In this document: positions 1-6,820 of the stretch, piece by piece
Numbering within the stretch: the first letter of the stretch is position 1
Layout of the letters: each line of letters starts with the position of its first letter
NCBI GenBank assembly: GCA_015522385.1
Contig: WAMJ01000069.1
Coordinates: 1-11,348 of the forward strand
Direction: 5' to 3'
Length of the DNA: 11,348 bases
Source: Candidatus Heimdallarchaeota archaeon
GTDB taxonomy: Archaea; Asgardarchaeota; Heimdallarchaeia; Heimdallarchaeales; Kariarchaeaceae
Translations under genes and position numbers: made by a program
The notes under the pieces: generated by a model
What the model saw: only the letters and a program-made list of their open reading frames with translations
What the model was told of the DNA's origin: nothing
The model's database searches: none

Positions 1-265
1 CAATCTGTCCGTAGGTGATCTGGCGGAATCCGGTTGTGGAACTCAGCCACGGGTCATCTGCCTTCTGGAGGATTTCGGGTTGGTCTATCCACGGATAGAA
101 GAACCTCTCCATGTCCCGAATGGTCTTGAATTTGTACCCTGATTTCCTAAGAATTTGGTACTGCCTGTTGATCTGTGCGTTGAACTCATTCGGTTTCTGC
201 ACGAACATCTGTGCAGATTTCTGGATGAGTCCTTTGGGGTTCTGTATGATTTGTGGCTGATTCAT
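1..265 (-). CDS. Putative major capsid protein, N-terminal 88 residues (runs off the window)
   Basis: The frame starts at ATG 265-263 and stays open to the left edge, so only the amino end is seen. The start is firm: its ATG overlaps the TGA of the protease/scaffold gene by four bases, and a GGAGGT lies 8 bases upstream (274-279). I recognise no domain in the visible part. It is Gln/Lys-rich at first (MNQPQIIQNPKGLIQKSAQM) and carries LIQKSA, FVQKPN and ILQKAD at residues 13-18, 21-26 and 65-70, which resemble motifs in the neighbouring scaffold region. The call as major capsid protein comes from position: in HK97-type and Mu-type modules the gene straight after the protease/scaffold is the capsid protein. 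A separate scaffold or decoration protein is possible. Confidence 0.6.
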   Translation of the reverse strand, partial: MNQPQIIQNPKGLIQKSAQMFVQKPNEFNAQINRQYQILRKSGYKFKTIRDMERFFYPWIDQPEILQKADDPWLSSTTGFRQITYGQI

Positions 266-1224
266 CTGAAATTACCTCCGAAGAACTGATCGAAGTCCTC
301 ATCGTCGGGGAATGTACCCCTTCTCGCGTGCTCAGAGATGAATGCGTTGAGCTTCTCCTTGTCAACTGCGGGGTCGTCAATGGGCTTCTGCACCTGTACT
401 GAGACCGAGGGGGTGGCGCTCTTCTGGATGTTTGTCAGTCCGAGCTTCTGGAGCTCTGCCTGGAGGGCTGCAGCCACGATGCTGCCGATGTCCTCGGACT
501 TCTGCACAGCGGTCTCTGGCTGCTGGCAGCTGCACTGCTCCATCTTCTCGACCGGGGTCTCTGGGTCATCTGCTGGAGAATCACCCAGTTTGCTGTCGAT
601 GCTCTTGAGGAGATTCAACATCTCGCTGAACACCTCGGGTACACCGCCATTCTCTGGGGTCTCCATCTTCTGGATAGTCTGTGGCTCCTCTGTTGGAGGA
701 GTTTCATTCTCTGTCATCTGTTCACCTTTTTTTAGTATTACTGCGTCAAGATTCAGACGGGTGTCGTCACGGGTGAGCGATACCTCGAATGCTCCGAGGT
801 TAACTAGATCCTTCTTCTGGTCAGGTCGTGGCTTCTTCGTGGCCACTCCGCCAAGACTGAACCCCCTGATGATCCCCTTCTCGATCTCGTCCCATGCCAT
901 GTCGTCGGTCATCATGTCATCGTAGACTTTTCCGTCGAACACGATAGCCAGACCATCTCCTTGGGGCGCATCCTGGGGGTATGACTTCCGGATCTCGTCG
1001 AAGGACATGACCTGGAAGTTACGGGCCTCACCTACGGCCACATTGCTGTGCTGGTAGTTTAGTGGCACATTTCGCCGGTTGAGTATCTTGGCTGCGTTAT
1101 AGATAGAGTTCTTGGTGACGCAGTCGTCCTTCTTGTCGCAGTTAGTAGTGGTTAGTATGCCCTTGAACGTGCGGTCCTCTGCCTTGGTGAGGAGGGACAT
1201 CTCGTACATTGGGCTAACGCTCAT
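262..1224 (-). CDS. Prohead protease (XkdF-like serine protease) fused to scaffold region
   Basis: A 320-residue protein that should cleave the scaffold and capsid proteins while the procapsid matures. Residues about 18-165 follow the XkdF-type phage serine protease pattern: a small beta domain, then LNYQHSN with probable catalytic His59, Glu66 in VGEARN, and Ser123 in RGFSLGG, with an acidic partner close by. After about residue 166 the sequence becomes low-complexity, Pro/Glu-rich and then helical (SIVAAALQAELQKLG), as expected for a scaffold domain fused to its protease. The linker repeats IQKME, VEKME, VQKSE, IQKSA and VQKP, possible self-cleavage sites. The ATG at 1224 has no Shine-Dalgarno; a TATA-like element lies 16 bases upstream, and Met6 (1209) is an alternative start. 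It overlaps the next gene by four bases (ATGA). The Mu-like neighbourhood supports the call. Confidence 0.85.
   Translation of the reverse strand: MSVSPMYEMSLLTKAEDRTFKGILTTTNCDKKDDCVTKNSIYNAAKILNRRNVPLNYQHSNVAVGEARNFQVMSFDEIRKSYPQDAPQGDGLAIVFDGKVYDDMMTDDMAWDEIEKGIIRGFSLGGVATKKPRPDQKKDLVNLGAFEVSLTRDDTRLNLDAVILKKGEQMTENETPPTEEPQTIQKMETPENGGVPEVFSEMLNLLKSIDSKLGDSPADDPETPVEKMEQCSCQQPETAVQKSEDIGSIVAAALQAELQKLGLTNIQKSATPSVSVQVQKPIDDPAVDKEKLNAFISEHARRGTFPDDEDFDQFFGGNFR
274..279 (-). promoter_or_regulatory. Shine-Dalgarno of the putative capsid gene
   Basis: GGAGGT on the minus strand, 8 bases before the ATG at 265. It lies inside the 3' end of the protease gene, consistent with strong re-initiation of a highly expressed capsid protein. 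Confidence 0.75.
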
Positions 1225-1240
1225 GGTAGTATTAGAGCGA

Positions 1241-1250
1241 GCTATTTAAA
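1241..1250 (-). promoter_or_regulatory. TATA-box-like element before the protease gene
   Basis: The minus strand reads TTTAAATAGC, a good match to the archaeal TATA box. It is 16 bases upstream of the protease ATG and overlaps the stop codon of the gp10-like gene. The protease start has no Shine-Dalgarno, so a promoter giving a leaderless or very short leader fits. An almost identical TTTGAATAGC stands before the portal gene. Confidence 0.55.
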
Positions 1251-1740
1251 GGCTAGAAAGGTATTCTGCAACAGCTTCCTCCGCAATTAGCCGAGCATTG
1301 CTCCTCGCCGCCTCCAATGCCTGTCGCAGGAAGGGCTTGGGAGGTGTACCCTCCTTTGCGATACGCTTAGCTATAGCCCACGCCGCAGCCTTTGGATTCT
1401 TCATCTTGTTACGCTTCGCCCACCTGATCAATGGCTCTACGGGTGGCATGTGAGGGGATGTGCCGTACTCGATATAACTGGCGTGCTCCGCGATGAACTC
1501 AATGGTTCTCCGCCCCTCCCCTCCTATGATGAACCCGGAGTTCACCAGCTCTCCCGTGTCTGTAGCTCCACCGTATGGATTTCTGGAATTCTCCAGTGGG
1601 CCATTCTCCAGATATTCCTGAGCTTTCTGCAGTATGTAATCGGCGAGAGCGTCAGCGTAGTACTCTACAAGATCGTCAATGGAGTTTTGCAGCCAGTCCC
1701 CGAAGTCCCTCGCTGACTTATCATCTATTGTGAATTTCAT
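1246..1740 (-). CDS. HK97 gp10 / Mu gpG-like head-tail completion protein
   Basis: A 164-residue protein expected to act at the head-tail connector or in tail completion. It has features of the HK97 gp10 family and related Mu virion-morphogenesis proteins: a helical first third, DTGELVNSGF (61-70), then HASYIEYGTSPHMPP (86-100), where the A-x-Y-I-E-x-GT core is the family hallmark, and PKPFLRQALE (134-143) near the end. Its place between the MuF-like gene and the protease is that of Mu gpG. The frame is open further upstream to 1788, but ATG 1740 is chosen because it overlaps the preceding TGA by four bases (ATGA) and has AGGAGG 8 bases before it. Its TAA stop lies inside the TATA-like element of the next gene. 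Confidence 0.85.
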   Translation of the reverse strand: MKFTIDDKSARDFGDWLQNSIDDLVEYYADALADYILQKAQEYLENGPLENSRNPYGGATDTGELVNSGFIIGGEGRRTIEFIAEHASYIEYGTSPHMPPVEPLIRWAKRNKMKNPKAAAWAIAKRIAKEGTPPKPFLRQALEAARSNARLIAEEAVAEYLSSL

Positions 1741-2393
1741 AGTATTATCCTCCTGAGCTTCGACCTGCAATTGTAGTGCGGGACCCACTCCCGGTAAGGG
1801 TAGTCTGGAGCATACTTCATCGCAACCTCACGGACTATGCTCTTCAGTCGGTCCAGACGCACCCCCTTTTCACGGTTCATCCTCTTCTCCTCATCCACAC
1901 GAGCTGCGATCTCCAGACACTGCTGTGAGGTGCGATGATCCCGCCGTATTCCCCAGACATATCTGTAGCGATTCAGGGGGTCCCTGTCACGGTACACCCA
2001 TTCCCTACTGCTGTTCGAGATGTGCTGCGACTCGGTTCTGACCACAGATTTGAAGAGCTTCATCTGCGTATTCAGCCTCTGTTTCAGAGGTACTTCGGAA
2101 TTAGTTAGGATCTCGTTCTTCACCCGCTCTAGCATGAGATCTATTGCGTAGGGGAACTTTGACCGCTGCCAGTATCTCACCAAGTACAACTCCCCAGGAG
2201 CAGTGAGCCCAATAATACGCGAGATATGGTTCTGGGATCTCCTGAGGAATTCTTGACGAAATCTTTTGCGGATGTCATACCACTCGTATTCGATTGAATT
2301 TATTCCTGATGTCTGAATCTTATTCAGGATATATTTCCGGAATGCATCGATGAATGAGTTGATGAAACGTTGCTCAAGTGTTGATTTCTCCAC
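1737..2393 (-). CDS. MuF-like minor head (head morphogenesis) protein
   Basis: A 218-residue protein of the SPP1 gp7 / Mu gpF group, a minor capsid component bound to the portal inside the head. The amino half is helical and basic. The carboxy half carries the family signature: VVRTESQHISNSSREWVY (117-134), then WGIRRDHRTSQQCLEI (147-162), and PHYNCRSKLRRI (205-216) at the end, equivalent to the usual D-x-RT-x-x-C and P-H-x-x-C-R-C blocks. Cys159, His206 and Cys209 are the likely metal or structural residues. It starts at GTG 2393; the frame has no ATG before residue 83 and closes upstream at a stop. No convincing Shine-Dalgarno is present and the gap to the small upstream gene is 4 bases. 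Its end overlaps the gp10-like gene by four bases. No toxin or enzyme domain is attached here; that cargo sits on the portal instead. Confidence 0.85.
   Translation of the reverse strand: MEKSTLEQRFINSFIDAFRKYILNKIQTSGINSIEYEWYDIRKRFRQEFLRRSQNHISRIIGLTAPGELYLVRYWQRSKFPYAIDLMLERVKNEILTNSEVPLKQRLNTQMKLFKSVVRTESQHISNSSREWVYRDRDPLNRYRYVWGIRRDHRTSQQCLEIAARVDEEKRMNREKGVRLDRLKSIVREVAMKYAPDYPYREWVPHYNCRSKLRRIIL
1749..1754 (-). promoter_or_regulatory. Shine-Dalgarno that fixes the gp10-like start at 1740
   Basis: AGGAGG on the minus strand, 8 bases before ATG 1740. It selects this start over the 16-codon longer frame. Confidence 0.8.
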
Positions 2394-2397
2394 ACAG

Positions 2398-2547
2398 TCA
2401 TTGTGAGGCTGCTTTTAATTCCTTCAGTTTTTGGGCTCTAAGCTTGAGAGCACGGTCGAATGCCTCATCATCGGATAGCTCTTCCTCGGCATTCAATTCA
2501 ACCTCTGTCATTAGACTCTGGAGCGATAGTGGGTCTTTTTTATCCAT
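2398..2547 (-). CDS. Small 49-residue acidic/helical protein between portal and MuF
   Basis: A short gene from ATG 2547 to TGA 2398. The product has a polar start (MDKKDPLSLQSLMTEVELNA), an acidic centre (EEELSDDEAFD), and a basic amphipathic helix ending KLKELKAASQ. I do not recognise a family. It fills most of the space between the portal stop and the MuF start, with gaps of 18 and 4 bases, and runs in the same direction, which is why I believe it. There is no Shine-Dalgarno. A small head-assembly or connector accessory would fit the position, but that is inference only. Confidence 0.65.
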   Translation of the reverse strand: MDKKDPLSLQSLMTEVELNAEEELSDDEAFDRALKLRAQKLKELKAASQ

Positions 2548-2565
2548 TTGCTATATTATGTGCGT

Positions 2566-5217
2566 TTACGTTAATAAAGATATTAGTTGGTCAGTGGACA
2601 GTATGTAGTATTCCCCGTCAATCTTGTAATCCTTGTCCCCCCCGAGCCGGGACCTCAAAACTCTTATTGACAGTATGAATTCTGCAGGAATGGGTTTTCG
2701 CGAGTAAAATTGATCCCAGTCCTGTTGCGAGATGAACTCACCTGCATTCTCCCAGAAAGGATCTCGATCTATATAGAAATTATGCTCATCTGAGATCTTA
2801 TGATCAATCTCAAATATGACCTCACCGTAATATCGGGCTGCATTGAGATTAGTTGTGACATAGACACCGATCGAACCCTTGCCCAATTTCAGAATATCAT
2901 CTCTACTAAGCCCTATCTTAGAGTTCAAGATGGATCGGAGCTTCTCCCCCTTGAAGGAGGTCCCATGGAAAAGAGCGCTGTTGATAATCACCGGCTTGCT
3001 GAAGAGTTTGGGAGGGTTGTCCGAATCAGAGTATATCCCTTTAGTATACAGAATTTTAGCATATCGGTTCAACTCGGTTGGGGTGGATTTATCCAGAACT
3101 TCGACATTGTCCAGAATTGTCCGCACCTCATCTGCGCTCATCTTCTCAAGCTTTTCTGGCTGCGTTTCCAGATAGTGGATCAGTTGTTTTGCCCTATCCT
3201 GTAGAGACTGAACCGATGAGGTCTCTTCTGATTTCTTATCCTCATCTGGGTCTTCAAGTTTTTTTTTCTCCTTCTTGCTCAGGTTCTCGACGACGTTCTT
3301 GGGGATGAACATCCCCCCTTTGTAGAACTTACCTCGTATCGTCACACCCCCTGGAGGAGCCTTGAGTCTCTCACCTTTGTTAACGACCCTTGGCCTCACA
3401 ACCGCTACCTTGATCATGTCTTGCCCCTTCTGCCTCAGAGCATACAACCGGTGATGTCCATCGAGGAGATTCAGATTCTGATCGACGACCAGTGGGTCCA
3501 TGGAGGTCTGGGTGGTGTAGAATTCCAGCGTTTTTGGTCTCACCCTCGGAGAGCCATTCTTCACATCCTCCTCCTTGATCTCGAAGTCAGGATGGACCTT
3601 GAGTTCTGTGATGCCGATGTCCTCAAATTTCACGAAGTCGTAGTCCTGCTTCCACTCCCAGTCGGGATAATTCTGCGTGAACGAGTAGTGATCCGCCTTC
3701 TGCAGGGGAGCTCCTTGGAAAGGTTTGGTCCTCATTGCTCCCTCGAGCTCAGCGAAGAACGAATCCATCTCCTTGGATTCCGTATCCTCCTCGAAGCTGA
3801 ACTCCATGTCACCGGTGAGGGACACTTTGAACCCGAGATTTTGCATCATCTGTGCATGCTGTGCCTTCTTGAGCTTCAGATCAAGCTCGGCAACCTCATC
3901 CTGCTCCTCGCTCGGTCTGAACCTGATCGTGTAGTCGGTCACACCTATTAACTGGCAGATCTGCTGGAGCACCCTGTTGAGCACTTCCTGCCCGTATGAT
4001 ACCGCTCTGTTCGTGACGGTGATTTGTAAGCCTTCATTGTTTAGCCCTCCACCTTGGGAGACATCCGCTTGGAAGATAGGGCTCACCCCGTAGAACGCGG
4101 CCATCCGCTGCCGTGCCTCATCCCGAACAGCCTGAAACTGCATCTCTGCAGGGGTAAGATCGAACTTGACCTGCAGGGGTGCATTCTTGGATTCAGGGTC
4201 GTATGCAAAGTACGGGATCTCGTGTGGATCCTTCCGAAGTTTCTCCTTCATCTCTTCCATGAATGTCTTCAGCATCGTCGGGTTCTTGGTCGGAATCCCG
4301 AGCATGCTGTTCGGTGCCTTCTTCTCCCGGTAGTACGTCGCCATGTACTGCTCCTGCGCATTCGTCAGGATGAGGAGCTGCCACAAGGTGAGTGCAGGCG
4401 GATACCCGTAGTGAGCAGTTGGGGCGTACTTGGACTCGTGAATCACCTCTCCTCGTATATACCGCATGATTATGTCCTGCGTCCCTGGGCGGAACTGTAC
4501 CGCCACCACCGGGTGCAGGATGGATCCGCAGATACTGCACATGCCATCAGTGGTACTACGGACATCACGGTGATCTATGCAGGTGTACTCGTGCTGCCCT
4601 ATCCTGCCCGTCGCGTCAATTGACCATGCCATATTTCCGGGGTGTGCCCGCCAGATCTCCTCGATCTGCCTCTGCAAGATGAGGCCTTTAGCATGTGAAT
4701 ACGACAGCTGCACGATCACCCACATGTCATCAACTATCTCGAGGTCCAGCTCGCACTCCTTCAACACGTCCATAAGACGCTGGTGGTTCGTGTTGACCGG
4801 CTCCTCGATGAATCTCTCCAGGAGCTCACGGTCAGATACAGATGGCCCGATGATATTCGTGCTACCGCAGCTCTCGCATGCTCTCAGCTTGTAGTCGTAG
4901 TCTGTACCGCACGATGTGCACCGGGAATCGAATAGGGACGGCACCTCCAAACCATTCCTGAAGATCTCGTTCCGCAGGCTATTAATCATCGGTCTGGCAG
5001 TAGCATTGTTGAGCACTTGATAGTACATATGGTCGTATGACCTGGGGAGAATCTGGATAGTCTCGCCCCCCGATATTGTGCCTACAAGCTTCCTCTGGCT
5101 GAACGGGACCTGCATGACGAGAGCTTTTTTCAACTCCTCGTTCTCCGATCGAAGCTGCCTATAGTTCGAGGATGCCACCCCTATGATCTTCGATCTGATG
5201 TTGTCTAGTATTCCCAC
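2566..5217 (-). CDS. Portal protein with zinc-ribbon insertions fused to ParB/Srx-like and ADP-ribosyltransferase-like domains
   Basis: An 883-residue protein; plain portals are usually about 400-550. Residues about 45-460 look like a portal, with helical blocks such as YPPALTLWQLLILTNAQEQY (272-291) and the stem/wing region after 355. Two Cys/His clusters interrupt it: C100-x2-C103-x10-C114-x2-C117 and C213-x2-H216-x10-C227-x2-C230. Residues about 530-612 resemble a ParB/sulfiredoxin fold, with LDGHHRLYALRQKG (585-598). A linker GKFYKGGMFIP (629-639) resembles linkers in MuF-type phage toxins. Residues about 742-855 resemble an ADP-ribosyltransferase of the His-Tyr-Glu kind: LFHGTS (His751), GVYVTTNLNAARYYG (Tyr796/797) and IPAEFILSI (Glu846). 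The start is GTG 5217; an in-frame TAG lies a few codons upstream. There is no Shine-Dalgarno, but a TATA-like box sits 14 bases before it. The portal call is firm; the fused enzymes are motif-level calls. Confidence 0.85.
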   Translation of the reverse strand: MGILDNIRSKIIGVASSNYRQLRSENEELKKALVMQVPFSQRKLVGTISGGETIQILPRSYDHMYYQVLNNATARPMINSLRNEIFRNGLEVPSLFDSRCTSCGTDYDYKLRACESCGSTNIIGPSVSDRELLERFIEEPVNTNHQRLMDVLKECELDLEIVDDMWVIVQLSYSHAKGLILQRQIEEIWRAHPGNMAWSIDATGRIGQHEYTCIDHRDVRSTTDGMCSICGSILHPVVAVQFRPGTQDIIMRYIRGEVIHESKYAPTAHYGYPPALTLWQLLILTNAQEQYMATYYREKKAPNSMLGIPTKNPTMLKTFMEEMKEKLRKDPHEIPYFAYDPESKNAPLQVKFDLTPAEMQFQAVRDEARQRMAAFYGVSPIFQADVSQGGGLNNEGLQITVTNRAVSYGQEVLNRVLQQICQLIGVTDYTIRFRPSEEQDEVAELDLKLKKAQHAQMMQNLGFKVSLTGDMEFSFEEDTESKEMDSFFAELEGAMRTKPFQGAPLQKADHYSFTQNYPDWEWKQDYDFVKFEDIGITELKVHPDFEIKEEDVKNGSPRVRPKTLEFYTTQTSMDPLVVDQNLNLLDGHHRLYALRQKGQDMIKVAVVRPRVVNKGERLKAPPGGVTIRGKFYKGGMFIPKNVVENLSKKEKKKLEDPDEDKKSEETSSVQSLQDRAKQLIHYLETQPEKLEKMSADEVRTILDNVEVLDKSTPTELNRYAKILYTKGIYSDSDNPPKLFSKPVIINSALFHGTSFKGEKLRSILNSKIGLSRDDILKLGKGSIGVYVTTNLNAARYYGEVIFEIDHKISDEHNFYIDRDPFWENAGEFISQQDWDQFYSRKPIPAEFILSIRVLRSRLGGDKDYKIDGEYYILSTDQLISLLT

Positions 5218-5231
5218 GTAAGCATTGTGGG

Positions 5232-5241
5232 GCTATTCAAA
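5232..5241 (-). promoter_or_regulatory. TATA-box-like element before the portal gene
   Basis: The minus strand reads TTTGAATAGC, differing by one base from the element before the protease gene. It lies 14 bases before the portal GTG and contains the stop codon of the large terminase. The weak G in the box lowers confidence. Confidence 0.4.
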
Positions 5242-6820
5242 TACTACCGAGCAGGGTCATTCCTGAGTACTGATATTTTCTCACCGCTTTGATCGCCTGC
5301 CACAGGGCCATGGTGGTGTCGTCGTGCTTAGCCTTCGACTCAAATTTACCTTTATCACGGATAAACTGCCATGCAGCTAGCTCCTGTACCAGTGGCTGGA
5401 ACATGGTACGGCTGTCCTCATCCTTCCAGGGAATCACGATTTGTTTACTTTCAAACAACTGTCTGAGTGAAGGCACGCCCGTCTGCATGTCGTGCTTCTC
5501 GGTGCCTGTCACGGATTCTTCAATCGGCAGGTACTCATTGCTCATCATCTGAGCCAATATCTTCTGAAAACTGTTGGATTCCACCATGATGAGCTGGTGT
5601 CCGAACTGAGCGTAGAGATGCTTAATACGGGACAACTGGTACTGGTAGCCCATCCCTCGGTGCCTGTCCATATGAACAAGGTAGTACTTCCCATCACGCC
5701 CGACAATCGTCAAGAACACTGAGTAGTCCGCGTCCTTCGATGTGGATATCTGCAGGTCAACACCCATGACAGAAGTACCTTCAAAGGAATCATGGATGCT
5801 TATGCCCTCATCCTTACACAGATCTATCAGCCGTCGGGGAACTAGGGCAAGTTCATCGGAGAGCGGGTTCAGCAGATATTCCACTTCGAATACATACGGG
5901 CCTTGCGAGAGATACTGGTCTCCTAAATACTCCAAACTGCGGACCTCTGGCCATAACACCGTTGGTCTTTCCGGTTCGGGGGGAAGGGCATCTGTACCAT
6001 AGATTGAGTGATACCAGTCGTCGAAACCGAGTTCTGTTTCTTCTCTGATTGAATCATACTGTCGCTTGACCTGTAACCACCAGACAACCCACTTCTTGAA
6101 TTTGTCCTGTTGCCCCATGGGTACAGCGGGATACGAGCCCCCCTGCCATCCAGGGATATGTCCAGTTCTGATGAGATCTAAGACATCCCCCTGTCGTAAG
6201 ATTGTCCCCACATAGAGGATTCGGGTATGATCCTGTCTGGTTCCAAATATCGCGGCTCTGAATACCCCTTCCGCTTTCTCAAAGCTGATGTTCTGGTTCT
6301 CGTCCAGGAGATCATCCACAATTATGAGGTCAGGACTAAGTGTCCGGATCTTCGACGTCAGGCTCCGGATGTGGACGATGCTCCCGTTTGAGAGCTCGAT
6401 CTCTGTCTCGTTGCTCTTGGTGATCTGCACGTCCAGCCCCAGAGTGTCTATGGCATACTGTAGCATAGCCATGTAGTTGCGGGCCCATACCTTAACCTGT
6501 GGGTGCGAGTTCATGACCACCAGGACTTGAATTTTTTTTCGCAACGATTCCCACGTAGTAATCGCTTGAGTTACCGTGGTCTTGATGTGCCGGCGGGCGC
6601 TGCAAATATAGCACAGTTTATGTCTCAGATAATTTCCAAGCCACCTCTCGTGGAAATGTCTCGGGTTTGAGCAGGATTCGAGACACCCCGCGATGTCAAT
6701 GCCGAGCACGTGAAATGTAAAATATATCAGATTAGCCAAGGCAGCCTGTCTGTGTGCGTACTTCGCAATATAGTTCTTAGGGCTCAAGATCTTTTGAAGA
6801 TTTGGAGGGTCCCATGTCAT
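5237..6820 (-). CDS. terL: Terminase large subunit (ATPase and nuclease)
   Basis: The 527-residue genome-packaging motor. The ATPase half has a divergent Walker A at CSARRHIKTT (73-82), where Ile replaces the usual Gly before Lys80-Thr81, and a Walker B at LIIVDDLLDE (165-174). The nuclease half has an RNase H-like triad: Asp355 in MGVDLQIS, Glu414 in IMVESNSF, and Asp500/501 in KHDDTTMALW. A Cys/His cluster just before Walker A (C46, C50, H55, H57, C70, C73) could bind zinc. ATG 6820 is the first start in the frame; it has no Shine-Dalgarno. Its 5' end shares 7 bases with a divergent gene on the other strand, and a 12-base AT palindrome lies immediately upstream. The portal gene follows after 19 bases, as in most tailed viruses. 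Confidence 0.93.
   Translation of the reverse strand: MTWDPPNLQKILSPKNYIAKYAHRQAALANLIYFTFHVLGIDIAGCLESCSNPRHFHERWLGNYLRHKLCYICSARRHIKTTVTQAITTWESLRKKIQVLVVMNSHPQVKVWARNYMAMLQYAIDTLGLDVQITKSNETEIELSNGSIVHIRSLTSKIRTLSPDLIIVDDLLDENQNISFEKAEGVFRAAIFGTRQDHTRILYVGTILRQGDVLDLIRTGHIPGWQGGSYPAVPMGQQDKFKKWVVWWLQVKRQYDSIREETELGFDDWYHSIYGTDALPPEPERPTVLWPEVRSLEYLGDQYLSQGPYVFEVEYLLNPLSDELALVPRRLIDLCKDEGISIHDSFEGTSVMGVDLQISTSKDADYSVFLTIVGRDGKYYLVHMDRHRGMGYQYQLSRIKHLYAQFGHQLIMVESNSFQKILAQMMSNEYLPIEESVTGTEKHDMQTGVPSLRQLFESKQIVIPWKDEDSRTMFQPLVQELAAWQFIRDKGKFESKAKHDDTTMALWQAIKAVRKYQYSGMTLLGSI
6766..6773 (+). promoter_or_regulatory. Possible TATA box for the plus-strand regulator
   Basis: CAATATAG, centred about 44 bases before ATG 6814. 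An archaeal TATA box here would start transcription near 6797, leaving a leader of about 17 bases that contains the GGAGGG at 6804-6809. It lies inside the coding start of the large terminase. The match is modest. Confidence 0.35.
6804..6809 (+). promoter_or_regulatory. Shine-Dalgarno of the plus-strand regulator
   Basis: GGAGGG, 4 bases before ATG 6814. It favours this ATG over an in-frame TTG at 6802, which would lie upstream of the ribosome site itself. Confidence 0.55.

Noticed and set aside
338..925. 195-residue plus-strand open frame
   Set aside because: It is antisense to the protease/scaffold gene, is Ser/Phe/Cys-rich without domain signal, and has no ribosome site; it mirrors the codon bias of the real gene.
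3421..3951. 176-residue plus-strand open frame
   Set aside because: It lies wholly opposite the portal gene and shows no recognisable motif.
4054..4623. 189-residue plus-strand open frame
   Set aside because: Antisense shadow of the portal core, which has clear zinc ribbons and portal features on the other strand.
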